From NCBI GenBank assembly GCA_964035545.1, contig CAXIUT010000271.1, forward strand, positions 1 to 47,051: 47,051 bases of DNA, given 5' to 3'. This DNA comes from Bugula neritina (lineage: Eukaryota; Bryozoa; Gymnolaemata; Cheilostomatida; Bugulidae). The notes below the pieces were generated by a model. It had not been told where the DNA came from and made no database searches. It worked only from the letters and a program-made list of their open reading frames with translations. Positions within the stretch are counted from its first letter, which is position 1, and the number at the start of each line of letters is the position of its first letter. A program made the position numbers and the translations under genes. Shown piece after piece: positions 24,354 to 36,031 of this stretch.

Positions 24354-27300
24354 TCACTATTATTTCGTAAGATAAATGAATTATATAGAATCGATAGCCC
24401 ATCCATGTCTAATTCTTGCGCCTGAGAGAAGCCCTCCCAAATAGACAGTTTTTGAATTAAGAAAATAGGAGAAGTAACTAGGGCTTCTTCCAAGAGTATT
24501 GTTTTATTTATTTTTATTAGTATGAAACTTGATGCGAGAAATAATACCACTCATTGAATCAAAAGTTTCTGCTGCTGCTAAAGTTTATATTTAGACACTA
24601 TGAACAATTTAATCATACTCAAATGTCACTTCATTCATTTTAGAAGTACATTTATTGCCATTATGACCAAGACCAATACTTATCTCTTATACCTTATTTC
24701 CCATAAAATCAGAATAAAATATTTCTAATCTATATAATTTAAACTCTTCAAACCAACTAGATCTATCTTGATAAGCTATTATCTTAGATATTCTTAGATT
24801 ATTGATTTTAAAAATTTATGAATTTCCTCTACTTCTTCCTACAAATAATGCATATTTTTGATAGCAATATTGTTTCATCTTAACTTCATCTTATACTAGT
24901 TAATATGATTTTTCAGCTAAATCACATTAAAGACCTACTTAATTTATATTTTATCCTGTAGAAATTGAAAACTATTTTTGAACTCCAAATACTGTTATTT
25001 TGATTAAAAACTTAAAATAAAAGTTATTATTTTAATTTGAAGATTCTACTTGAATTTTATTAATCTAAAACTTCAAAAAAGTATCAACTATGTTATTAAA
25101 AAATTAAACTATTTGGTTAAATGCCTATTTAAAAGCGTTTATCAAAGAATTTACTTTTTATTTTAACCAACTCCAAAAAGATTATAAAACTTGAACTCCT
25201 TATTTTAATATCGTTTTATATTAAAAGCTTAGTTCTTTTTATCTTTCATCCAAATATTATAAATTTGTCTCTCCTTAATTTTTTTAATTTAATCCTCTTA
25301 ATTTCTTCAACTAATCCTTTGACTAATGATATTTTTATAATTTTAATTCATGTATTTTTCTATTTTATTAATATTTCTCTCTTAAACTTTGAAGTAACTC
25401 TTATGGCTTTTGTTTGATCTGCTAGATTTATAATGCATTGTTTTCTTATTTATGTTTCATTTTTTATCCACTTTTTTTCATTTTGTTAGTCATATGTTCT
25501 TTTAAACTTTGTTATGAAGATTTTTTTTAATAAACACCTTAAAAATAAAAAGTTCTTTTTTCTATATTTAAACGAAATGAAACTTATATACTATATTTTT
25601 CAAATATTTTTATGCATATTTTAGCCTCAACTTTAGGAAAATCTAAATCCAAATAAATTTTAAAATCTAAAATGTTTCTAATAATTATTCTACCAGAAAT
25701 TTTCATTTTTAATTAATTTTTATTCAAAGCTAATTAGAATTCAGGTCCACTAGATTATTAAAAATTAACTATTTTAAGAGGTCCAAGATTAATAGGTGAA
25801 ATATATACATTAAATAATATTTAATTCTTATTTACTTTAGCTTCCATTTCTTCTATTATTATAAAATTAAATATATTTAAACCTTTAAGTTTAAAATCTA
25901 TTGATGACTCAGTGATTTATTTAGAAAGTTTTAACTTCAAAGATAATTCTTATAAACGAAAAAATTAATATTTTTCAAGGAATTTGCTTTTTTATTTAAA
26001 AACTAGTTGATAAATAAAGTTTAACAACTTTGAACCTGAAAGATTACTAATACATCCATCGAATAAGATTAAAAAGTTAAGACAATCTATTTCAAATTAC
26101 TTAATATTAAAAGTAAAATCGTTATCTATTTGAATTTATCCAATTATCTTGAAATTTGTAGGGAAACATGTCTCCATATTTAAACCAACTCCAAGAGTTA
26201 AAGGACTGATTACAGATATATAGTCTTCTTTTAGACCTAAAGCATTGCAAATTCCGAATGGATTGACCCAATTATCTTTAAATTTTAACTAAATTTGTCC
26301 ATATAAAACATGATGAGAAAAGTCAAACTTAATTTGCATTTCAAATTAGTTTGAGTTGATCGTAACATAAACACTTAGACCAAGTTAAAAAGGGTTTAAA
26401 CCTGCAAAAATAGTTACTTTTTTGAGATTAAAATCTGTGTCAAATATTCTAAATGAAATAATTGAATCGGATTAGACAATACATGAAAATACGTTATCTT
26501 GATATCTTAAGTAAGCATCAATATCGAATTTTTGTATTTTTTTTATTTTAAGAACTATACTATGACCCTTTTTGTTTTAATTATCAATTTTAACTGAGTT
26601 ATATCCATAAGATATCTTTTCAACTGTTAAATATTCAGCTATCTGTTTAAAATCTTCATTGATATTTTATGGCTAAATACTACCAGTAATAGAATATTCC
26701 CATTTATTATCCATCTTAAAAGTTGATAAAGAGATATCAAAGATCATCTCTAAATAAGATATCATTCCATTGATAGAGAAAGAAGTTTTTGATCCTAAAT
26801 CTAAAACAAGAGATCCTTTTTTTATTTAGAGAGCATCATTGATACTAAAGTCAGATATTTATCCTTCTATGTGAACTTTTTCATTAGAAATTAAGACTTA
26901 GACATAGATTTCTTTTGGAAGATATGAAATATTGGGTATAGATATTCTAGTGATGAATCCCAACCCTTTTTGAAGAGTATTTCCTGAGACTTGAATTTTA
27001 TCAGTTGCAAGAGAAAGAGATGTGTCTTGAAAAACTAAATTATAATCACAGCTTGAGCTTTACTGATTACTATAGCTTTAAAATATTGATTTTAAGTCAT
27101 TAAAAGTGAACTATTGGACTTCACATTTAACTCCAAAATCCCATTTTCCCTTGTTATAAAGGATTCCTCCAAGAGCAGTAAAGTTATATTTGGAGATAGT
27201 AAACTAAGATCTAATGATTCCTTGTTTTGATTGTTAGCTATTTTGGAAAAAAATTCCAATATTCTTGAAAAATATTTATTTTCCAAGTATTTTAAAATTA

Positions 27301-29120
27301 ATGTTAGTAGCTTTTAAGTAAGTTTAGAAGGAGTGTTAGTTAATGTAATTTAAACAAGCTTCTAACCCAATTTTATTTTATCCAATTTATAATGATGCTT
27401 GACCTTTTAATGATTTAGTAGTACTCCATTATTCTGGTTATGAATTATATATTTTAGCAATATCGATTGAAGCTTCAAGATTATGAAGGATAATATTTTA
27501 TAGGATTTATTTATCTATTTCAAGATTAATAGCAATGTTAAGATTATCTGGACAATGCATTTATTTCAAGAATTAAAGAGTGGATCTAAAAGATAATCTC
27601 ACTTATATTTTATCTAAATGTTACTTTTTTATCAAATTGTTAGAAGTTAAAAAATTAACTATTTAATTTTATTTATTGAACCTGAGAAATAGTTTATAGT
27701 TCATCATAATATCTTTTTCATCCATAACTATTTTTAATTTTGTAAATTAAAAGGTATTTAACATTAAAATTAACTAATTTCTCCATCCATATTTTACTAT
27801 TGCTTTATTTATTTATTAAGATAAGTTTTAAGTCACTTATATTTCAACCTTTTCACTCTTATCAGAAAAATTAGGAGGATTACATAAAGCTTTATATTAT
27901 TTCGAACTCCAAAGAGTTAAAATCCATTCTGATGTTGTATTTTATTTACTTATTTAATCATTTTTTATAAAACGTTTTAAAAATCTAGATAATATAGCTT
28001 TAAAATTAATTTTTTGTTGTTGTTTTTTTTTAAAGTTCAAATTTTGTTTAATAAGTTATTTTGAAAAAGAATATTAAAATGGAGAAGGTGGCACATGATT
28101 CCAAAGATTAAATTTTTTAATTTTTTTATAAGTTATATTATTTACGGTAAAATAAGTTTAATAAGAAATATATTTAGCAAAGATAGTTGTATATTTTTCA
28201 TCCTAAGAAGGCAATTTAATATTTTATGTTGAGGTTAAGATTTATACTTTTACCTAATCATCTTTTGACAACGAAACATTCAACTGTTACTATTGAAGCA
28301 TGTATTAGTTACATGCTGATGATGATAAAACCAAATTATTTAAAGTATTCGCATGTTCATTTATTATATTATGGACATATAAAAAACCACAAAGATGAGC
28401 CCAATGATAATGTCCTTACAATTTAAATATTTTTGCTATTTCTTTTGCTGTGTTGTTTTTCATAACCTGTTTTGGTTGTGGAAAATTTTATTTTGCTTAT
28501 CCTTTAGGCTCAATAGGTTGTTTTTACTTTTTTAATCCATTTTTATTTGATTAACTATCAACAAGTGATGGACTGGATCGAGTTTTCTCCTAAGTTAAGG
28601 ATAAATCCAATAGCTTTTTAAATTTCTTATGATTTTTCTATATTTATTTTAATTTTTAAGCATCTTTAAATGTTTATAATAAAGTCGAGAAAGGATTTCC
28701 TTTATTAAACTTTTTTATATCATCTTTTGATAAGTATACATCATATAATTAATCTTAATCAACTCTTTAGACTTATTTTGGAAATTAATTCAGAATAAAT
28801 TCTTTATATTTTTAACAATCCTATTTGGATAAATTTTAGGAGTTTATTACATAATTTTTTTTATTTTTATTATTTTTTTTGAAAATTTAAAGTACATTTT
28901 TATTTTGCAAGGCTTTGTCTTTTAATACATAATACCTTTTACTTTATTAATCTTTTTTTCCTGACAAATTTTGATTGTTTTCATCTAAATCTATTTAATC
29001 ATCACTAGAAATGCCTGAAGTGTTGTAAACTATCTACATTTCCTGTTATTTAGTTTCTTCCATTTAAATTAATATAAAGATACCTTCCATTTATCGAATT
29101 TATACCCATTTTAAAATCAT
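24354..29120 (-). CDS. Very long protein (1588 aa) with C-terminal jacalin-like lectin domain
   Basis: 4767 bp open in a single frame from ATG to TGA, which is only possible if TAA and TAG are sense. There is no frameshift. The N-terminal about 380 residues are charged and helical (MILKWVEIREMEGIFILIEM at the start, basic Lys/Glu segments). Residues about 450-1180 are beta-rich, with recurring hydrophobic/aromatic strands of similar length and many Lys-Ile/Phe-x-Ile/Leu alternations, suggestive of repeated beta-domains. A basic coiled coil follows (about 1180-1290), then a bridging segment. The last about 110 residues look like a jacalin/zymogen-granule beta-prism lectin: EEISIGLGHNGNKC, VTFEYDEIVHSVEIETL, SGIISRIKFHTNK, YLGGLLSGARIRHGWAIDSI. 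No signal peptide at the chosen start. Role unknown; carbohydrate binding at the C-terminus is an inference from fold. Possible alternative starts lie at 29087 and 29063. Confidence 0.85.
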
Positions 29121-29166
29121 AGAAGAAAAATTAAATCATGTAAAAGACCATCAATTTATATATTAG

Positions 29167-29452
29167 ATGAAGTATTTGTTAGTTTTGATCATTTGTTGTC
29201 ATGAATTCAAGAATTATTAATTTATTTTAGAAAAAATTATAGGACATAGACCTACATTAAAGGTTTGATAAATACTATTATTTCGAAAAAAAGATCTATT
29301 AGCAACTAATGTAACTTTTAAACAATTAAAACAACTAAAAACAATCAAAAAAAATCATAATTAAAGATCTTTAGGATGATAATCTATCAATAGAAGGATA
29401 TGTAAAATACGGATAAAAAGTAAAGTGTCCAAAATCTTAGCTAAAAGTATGA
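29167..29452 (+). CDS. Possible small secreted protein, one 40-nt intron
   Basis: A frame starting MKYLLVLIICCHEF looks like a signal peptide; a GT...TAG intron of 40 nt (29263-29302) would join it to QLMELLNNENNENQSKKIII and end at TGA, 81 residues in all, divisible by three. The region is A-rich and low complexity, so chance is a real alternative. It is divergent from the lectin-domain gene, only 46 bp away. Confidence 0.3.
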
Positions 29453-29638
29453 ATATTAAGAAAGAAGAAAGATTATTTATCAATAATTAAAAATATGAAG
29501 AAGAAATATTGAAGAATATTCATTTTTTTACTTTTACATTTGATTAATAAATTATTTTTAAAATATCCTAATTACAAAATAAATAGCTTTTGTATTATCT
29601 GCTTTTATAGTAATTTAAATATAAGTAATTTAAGTTAG

Positions 29639-30196
29639 ATGGGTTTATGTGATTCTAAAGAACAACATCCAAAGACTAATATTCAAAAAATAAATAAATA
29701 AAATACAAAATAAGTACATAATAAAACTAGCAACTAGCTGGCATAAACTTCCAACAAAGTAACCTCCATATTGCACACTCTTTTCCTAGTCAAAATCATA
29801 GAAGATTAATAAGGATAACTATAAAGCAAAGTGATAAAAGGAGACCAAAAAACACTTAAAAAAAAGGTTGAACAACTAATCAAATACAAGTAAAATTGTC
29901 ATAACTTAGATATTGCTACTTTATTTATCTAGTACCAGTTAAATAAGTAAAAATAGATGAAATAAATAAAGGATAAATCACTGTTAAAACAGTCAAATAT
30001 GCAAGTCTATCTAGTATAAGAAATAAATCATTAGAAAAGTTCTAACGATATGCTTTGATGCTAAAGATAGTTAGAGGAGTGAGGTTTTTGGATAACAAAG
30101 GAGCTATTTTGAATTCTATCAATAATATCTATATCCATGATGATCATTCTATTATTATTCCTAAAATTGGTCTGCCTTAGTTCGATAATAACTATA
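29639..30196 (+). pseudogene. Myristoylated pseudokinase gene cut off by an internal telomeric array
   Basis: MGLCDSK at the N-terminus fits an N-myristoylation signal. A 20-nt intron (29890-29909, GTAAAATTGT...CTTAG) joins exon 1 to exon 2. The order of segments resembles a protein-kinase fold: an N-lobe with LFLVKIIED, a hinge-like CYFIYLVPVKE, then ALMLKIVRGVRFLDNKGAIL, NSINNIYI and PKIGLPEFDN, i.e. the positions of the catalytic loop and DFG, but without HRD or DFG, so catalysis is unlikely. The frame is still open when it meets the TTGGGG array and would then encode Gly-Trp repeats to a TGA after the array. The C-lobe is absent. The related intact protein at 41445-42757 shares the layout. 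Confidence 0.6.
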
Positions 30197-30290
30197 GGGG
30201 TTGGGGTTGGGGTTGGGGTTGGGGTTGGGGTTGGGGTTGGGGTTGGGGTTGGGGTTGGGGTTGGGGGTTGGGGTTGGGGTTGGGGTTGGG
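30197..30290 (+). repeat. Internal telomeric array 1, (TTGGGG)n
   Basis: 94 bp of GGGGTT units with one five-G unit, bounded by ACTATA on the left and TAAGTTAC on the right. The G-rich strand is on the plus strand, as at a right chromosome end, opposite to the array at position 1. The left junction falls inside an open reading frame; on the right, non-repetitive sequence continues and a gene starts 92 bp later. There is no facing CCCCAA array, so it is not a simple head-to-head telomere fusion. Confidence 0.97.
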
Positions 30291-30382
30291 TAAGTTACAA
30301 AACAATAAATAGCACCATTGATTGATAAAGTTTAAGATTAGCTATTAAAACAACTATTCTCTGATATGAAAATCCAAATAAT

Positions 30383-32105
30383 ATGCTATCAATGTAATAG
30401 ATTCTAAAAGTATTATACAATTTAGACTACACCTAAAAACCACTCTAACTTCCTCAATAAAAAAGACTCTCATAGAATATGAAACAGGATAAAAATACGA
30501 AGGATAAACAAACTAAAAAAACTAAAAACACGGATACGGCATAGAAACAGATAGCCAAGGCAACATCTACTATGGACAATGGAAGTAAAACCAAAGAAGT
30601 GGTCAGGGAACCTACATAATACCCAAATAAAAATATACTTATATCGGTTAATGGGGTAGGAATATCATAAATGGCAAAGGTTTTGAATTGAGATCTGGTC
30701 AAGGTTCATTTTATGAAGGAATGTTTGTTGATGGTAAAAAAGAAGGCAAAGGATTATTTGGACATATCAATGGGGAATTGTATTATGGATTATGGAAGAA
30801 TAGTAACAAAGATGGAGTAGGAAATTATTATGATGCAAGTGATGAGTGGGTATATAAGGGATAGTGGAAAAATGATAATAAAAATGGAGTTGGAGAGTAG
30901 TTATATACCACAAAAGCATATTTCAAGGATCTCTTTAAAATGGTATCAAAAATGGATAAGGAGAATACTATATTCCATAAAAATTTCATTATCAAGGTTT
31001 TTTTCAAAGCCAATCAGTTCCATGGTCAAGGACATCTCATCAATATATAATAAAAGTCATAGTATAAAGGATAATTTGATAATAACCAATTTCATGGAAA
31101 GGGAGTATATAAATAGGAATAAAAAGAGTATAGCTATGACGGCTAGTGAATAGAAACATGAAGGAAGGATTTGGAGAGTAAATAATAGGAAATAAAATAA
31201 AATATAAAGGATAATTTAAAAATAATGTTAAAAATGGAAAGGGATAATTGATCGAAGACGGAGGTAAATATTCAGGATTGTTTATAAATGGACAATTTAG
31301 TGGAAATTAGGCCTATTATAAATATGATAATGGAGATACTTATTCAGGAGCCTTGTTGATAAGAAAAAAATAAGGATATGGAGTGTATATTTCAGCTGAA
31401 GATGGGTCCAAGTATTAGGGTTAGTGGAAAAATGATAAAAGAAATGGAAAGGGAAAATATACATTTAAAAATGGAGGATATTATGAAGGTCAATGGGTGC
31501 ATGGCGTAAGAGAAGGGTAAGGGTTATTAATATATATCAAAAATAATAATTATCGCGGTAGTTGGAAGGCAAATAAAAAGGAAGGCTACGGTCGACAGGT
31601 CGAAAATTAAGGGAAATGTATATTAAGGATTTTTCAAAGAAAACATAAAAAGTGGTAAAGGAAAGATAGAGTATGTGAATGGAGATAATATGAAGGTTTG
31701 TTTTTTGGATAATCTTCACTAAGGATATGGAAAATATACTTTTAGAAATAATGATAAATATGAAGGCAATTGGAGAAAAGGGAATCGTGAAGGTCAAGGC
31801 GTATAAACCAAAGCGAATGGTGAATCTTATAAGGGTAATTGGAAAAATAACAAAAGAATGGAGAGGGTAAGTAGGTATATAAGAATGGAGAGTATTTTGT
31901 TGGACATTTTATCGATGATTTGAAAGATGGAAATGGAATTTGGTATCATAAGGGTAATAATAGATTTGAAGGCAAGTGGATAAAGAATAAGAAATAAGGT
32001 CCTGGAACATTTTACTTCAAAGATGGTAATTTCTAAGAAAGAACATATAAAGATAATTTTGAAGTTGATTTGCTCAAAAGTACAACAAATGCATAGAAAA
32101 AGTGA
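30383..32105 (+). pseudogene. MORN-repeat protein, about three frameshifts
   Basis: Start MLSILHLKTTLTSSIKKTLI with a 32-nt intron (30394-30425). At least a dozen MORN repeats follow, each about 23 residues with the pattern YxGxW/F...G.G (for example NIYYGQWK, SGQGTYI, KEGKGLF, YYGLWKN, KYEGEWKNDKRNGKGKYTF, YEGNWRKGNREGQG). MORN proteins tether membranes and organise the ciliate and apicomplexan cortex. The frame shifts near 31147 (a G missing in GGCTAGTG), near 31620 and near 31857 (an A missing in AAAAGAATGG); a compensated pair may lie near 31690-31710. No intron explains these. It is therefore broken as written, either by decay or by sequence errors. It lies alone between two internal telomeric arrays. 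Confidence 0.8.
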
Positions 32106-32194
32106 TATTAAAGATAATATTATTTTTCATTAAATGATGATATAGGATAATTGTCAATTATTCTACATAATAAAATTTAATAATTATCAATGAA

Positions 32195-32267
32195 GGGGTT
32201 GGGGTGGGGTTGGGGTTGGGGTTGGGGTTGGGGTTGGGGTTGGGGTTGGGGTTGGGTTGGGGTTGGG
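32195..32267 (+). repeat. Internal telomeric array 2, (TTGGGG)n
   Basis: 73 bp of TTGGGG units with two irregular units (one with a single T, one with three Gs), flanked by ATCAATGAA and AATAACG. Same orientation as array 1. It lies 89 bp after the MORN stop and 45 bp before the ATG of the next gene. Confidence 0.97.
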
Positions 32268-32312
32268 AATAACGTACATTATTTGTTATCAAGAGTATTT
32301 ACTGTATATAAG

Positions 32313-34514
32313 ATGTTGGAAAGTAGAGATAGTTTTTCATAAAATAAAAAATAAACAGTTAAGAATCAATAAATAAGGTAATCGAAATAATATTTTCCTT
32401 CTTATTCTTAAGCAGAACCTAAAAACTTTATGTAAAGAAATTCTGTTTATTATCAAAGCAAATTTGATTAAATAAAAATAAAAAGACCACAGTAAGCACA
32501 GTTATCTAAATCAGTTGAAGCTAAATCTAAAAGTTTATAAAAAGCAAAACAAAGAAAACTATTAAATTAAACAATGAAAATACTTAATAACAATTTTTAC
32601 TCTGCCAATCTATCCTAATCCTCTCCTCAGGCATCAAATAAGCAACAAAAAGATGAAAATGAGTAAAAAATCGATGAAAAAAGAGATTGGCGAAAAGGTT
32701 AAAGTCCTCATAAACATCTATTCAGATCTAAACTGAAGAGGAAGAGTGAAAACAGTATAAGTGACTTGATAAATAAGAAAAAAGACTAATTTTGTTATGA
32801 CATTCGCGGGATAAGTATGAGCACGATGGAAAGAGATAGTAAGGTGCATTATAGTAAAATAAATTTGATGAAAAAACGAAGATTATTTTTGAAAACCATC
32901 TAAACCAAACAAAACATGTTCAAGAGGACAAGTTTAATTGATACCAAATAGAAAAGAAAAGAGAAATCGTCATATTAACTACAACTTGGTCGAATGGAGA
33001 CTTGTCTTAATATTATTTTGAGTTCTTTTAATTGTTTGTTAGATAGCTAGCAGACAGGTTCTGAAATACGAGAGGAGAAAATATAGAAATTGGGGATTAG
33101 TTTGAATTGCAGGAAGAGAAAGATAAAAAATTATTATTATTATATCGGGGAGGGAAATAATCATAATTTGGTGAGATCTATATTCAAGAAAAGAGGATGG
33201 TGGGTTTAGACAGATTCAATCAATCGAGCTAATTTGATCTGGACTCAACTAAAAATCCAAAAGGTAATATAAAAACTATAAAAATATCAAACATAATAGA
33301 CAAATGATGAAAAAGAAGACAGCACTGATGAGGACCCTATTTGGCAGAAATCAATTTCAAAACTATTCCACTAAAAACACAACAATGTTTCTAATTTTTG
33401 TTTACTAGGCGAATAGCTAACAAAAATAAAAAGACCATAAATAATGCATAATCATTTCGAATGCAATCATATTTTAGGAAATAAGAATAATTTATTTTTG
33501 AATATTAGTCTTTATTATTAATATCTTAATGAGGTAGTTAACATCATTCCTGAAACGTACTATTTGACTGTTGATAATTAGACTGGATTTAGTAATTTTT
33601 AAAGAATATTCAAATAAAAATAAGATATCTGGATAGTAAAACCTGCCTAGAATACTAATAGAGGTAAAAAAATATTTTTAAGTACTGATATTTAATAAAT
33701 AAGGACTAAAATCGATATTTAGAAGAAACTTATTGTTCAGAGATATGTTAGAAATATATTTTTATATTAGTGTAGAAAATTCGATATAAGAACCTATCTT
33801 TTGGCTATGAAAATAAATGGCAGACTTAAATGGTTTTTCTATGAATAGGGATATCTCAAAACATCTTCTAAAATATTTACTACAGCCAATATCAAAGATC
33901 ATTTTGTGCATCTAACCAACAGCGCCGTCCAAGAACAAGGAGATTGTTATGGTAAATATGAGTAGGGCAATAAATTGAGTTACTGTTAATTTCAAAGATA
34001 TTTGACGAATAAATATACTAAAAGAGGATATTCTGTAAGTGAATTGCACTAGTAGATGAAATAGCAGTGCAAAAAGGTGATAAAATCTATATATAGTAGA
34101 TTGTAATTGACAAAAAGCAAGTATGGATTTGAGTTATTTGGTTTAGATTTTATAGTTAATGCAAATTTCAAACCAATACTGATATAAATAAATACGAATC
34201 CATGTTTGTAGTTATCATCGCATGGTCTTGAAAGATTAATTCCAAAAATGCTATAAAATTTATTTAGATTGACTATCGATCCTCTCTTCAGACCATCAGC
34301 TAACAACTTCGGCAAAATATAATCATACTACCTCTATGATTAATCATTTCTATAGAAAAATAAATTCCAATTAATATTTGATTAGAAATACGATCGAGAC
34401 GTGCAATGGTAAGAATATTTATCCAAAAATATGAAAGAACAAATAGAATAAGACAATAATGAAATTTTAATTATATAAGAAAATGGCAGTATTACATAAT
34501 AGGACTAATTTTGA
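32313..34514 (+). CDS. Tubulin tyrosine ligase-like (TTLL) glutamylase/glycylase
   Basis: 733 codons open without TGA (721 if an in-frame 36-nt GTAATATAAA...AATAG stretch at 33264-33299 is an intron). The first about 290 residues are a basic, disordered region. The TTL domain shows DIWIVKPAENTNRGKKIFL (ATP-grasp phosphate loop), RTYLLAMKINGRLKWFFYE, HFVHLTNSAVQEQGDCYG and LIEINTNPCLE (metal/ATP Glu-Asn and last Glu). The three key Glu residues in these motifs are written TAG, TAA and TAG; Gln there would abolish activity, so UAR=Glu is demanded. TTLL enzymes ligate glutamate or glycine to tubulin tails of cilia and cortical microtubules. Which activity applies cannot be told from sequence alone. 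Starts 45 bp after telomeric array 2. Confidence 0.92.
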
Positions 34515-34550
34515 TAATATCTATCTATAATTATATAACAAATAATAAGA

Positions 34551-35438
34551 TCAAGAGTTATTAAGAAGTTGGAATTTATTTCTAACCCAATTCTTTACTA
34601 TCTGATTCCTTTTTATTATATTTTTTAATTATATCAAACCTCTCTTAAATCCATACTTGATCAACTCCCTCTACAACTTGCTAAAATCATTTATATCTAT
34701 TCTTATCAACCAACTCTCCTCCATCACTTTTGCTTTCTACAAAGAAACAGGTGCATTTTTCATCTTCTTATCCTAAAACACGATCTATTCCAACAAAGTC
34801 TCACCCCCCTCGCATAACTTATACATCCCATCTTTACCCAACAACTTAATTCTACCCGAAAGGAGAATATAGAATGAGGTGTAGGGTAGATCGATTTGGT
34901 ATAATATATTTTTAGGATATTTATGAATTATTTTACCTATTCTCAGCAAACATACTCCAACAACTCTTTATATTCTTTTGAAAAATGGATTTATCTCTTA
35001 TAATATTACTACTGTCCTCTACAATCTTTAGTTAGTTTTAGTTAGATTTTTTAATTAGTAAACACATTATACAAACCTTTGTATCTTTGTTTGTTTTTAC
35101 GGATATACTAATTGCAAATCAGATGATGACGATTGATCTGTTTTGTTTGGTTTTATTGATTTGATAAGTTTTCTTTTATTCAGTTTGATACTTTTGTCTC
35201 TTTTTGATTCTAATTATGTTTTTATTGATAAATTTCTGCCTGATCTCATGATGGGTGAAGGATATATCGATGATTCTATATCTGGGTTGTTTATATTTAT
35301 ATTTTATTCGTGTTTTGAGATATCGTGATATTTGTTTTAGCTGTAATTTGGATGAATTCGACCTTTCTTTTTTGATTGGACTTCAAGTTATTCTTTATTG
35401 ATTTTTAATACAGGTGATTTGGAAAAAGAAATAGCCAT
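34551..35438 (-). CDS. Cyclic-nucleotide-binding-domain protein
   Basis: 295 residues, single exon, starting MAISFSKSPVLKINKEELEV. The first 130 residues are basic and Ser-rich. A cNMP-binding beta-roll follows: FYILLSGRIKLLGKDGMYKL, then CEGGETLLEE, SWLIRIDINDFSKL and helical ends. The phosphate-binding cassette position reads GGETLLEE and lacks the canonical FGE...RAA/T Arg, so nucleotide binding is doubtful. There is no kinase domain or channel pore in the gene, so it resembles a stand-alone PKA-regulatory-like or ciliary adaptor protein. Converges on the TTLL gene, 36 bp between stops. Confidence 0.85.
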
Positions 35439-36031
35439 ACTATTATTACCCGGCTAAGTTCTACTTCTCTACATACTAGGTTATAAAGTTTCATAGTGGT
35501 TGGTTATTTTAGTTCTGGGTTAATAATTCGAATTATTATCTAATTTTATATCCGAAGTGCTCAATTTATTGTACACTAATTTTGATTTATTAATAGGGTT
35601 AGTTTATATGACTTGATTGGTTGATCCTCTTGCTAACATTTATTCAGATAAAAATTAATTAACCTATTGATTTTAATTCAATTCACTTGATTATTATTTT
35701 TTGATATATTATAACTAAGTTTGATTGTTACTTGATGAATATTTGATAAGTTTTTATTGAAATTACTTTTTTTTAGATTATGCTAAATTGATATAATGAG
35801 TTATTGTGTTGTTGCTTGTTCTTGAGCGGGAGTAGAGACGAACTGGAGGTAAAAGCAAACGGGATTCTTTTTATTACTACTATCTTTTATACATTATTAA
35901 TTTTTATATTTGTAAATAAAAATAATTTTATAATTTTTGTAAGAAAACATCAATTTTTAACATAAAATAATAAAATCAGAATAAAGGTGTAATTTTTAAA
36001 TTTTGAATTTATGTTTTGAAAGATAGTTTTA
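35439..36031. other. Divergent intergenic, 593 bp
   Basis: Spacer with both promoters expected. T-rich, no coding frame. A GC-richer patch at about 35820-35865 (GAGCGGGAGTAGAGACGAACTGG) stands out but does not fold as a tRNA by eye. Confidence 0.45.

Noticed and set aside
30137-30325. Plus-strand frame encoding a long Gly-Val repeat
   Set aside because: It is simply the translation of the TTGGGG array in one frame and has no coding support.
35820-35870. GC-richer patch possibly an RNA gene
   Set aside because: No cloverleaf or paired stems could be drawn by eye; left as intergenic.
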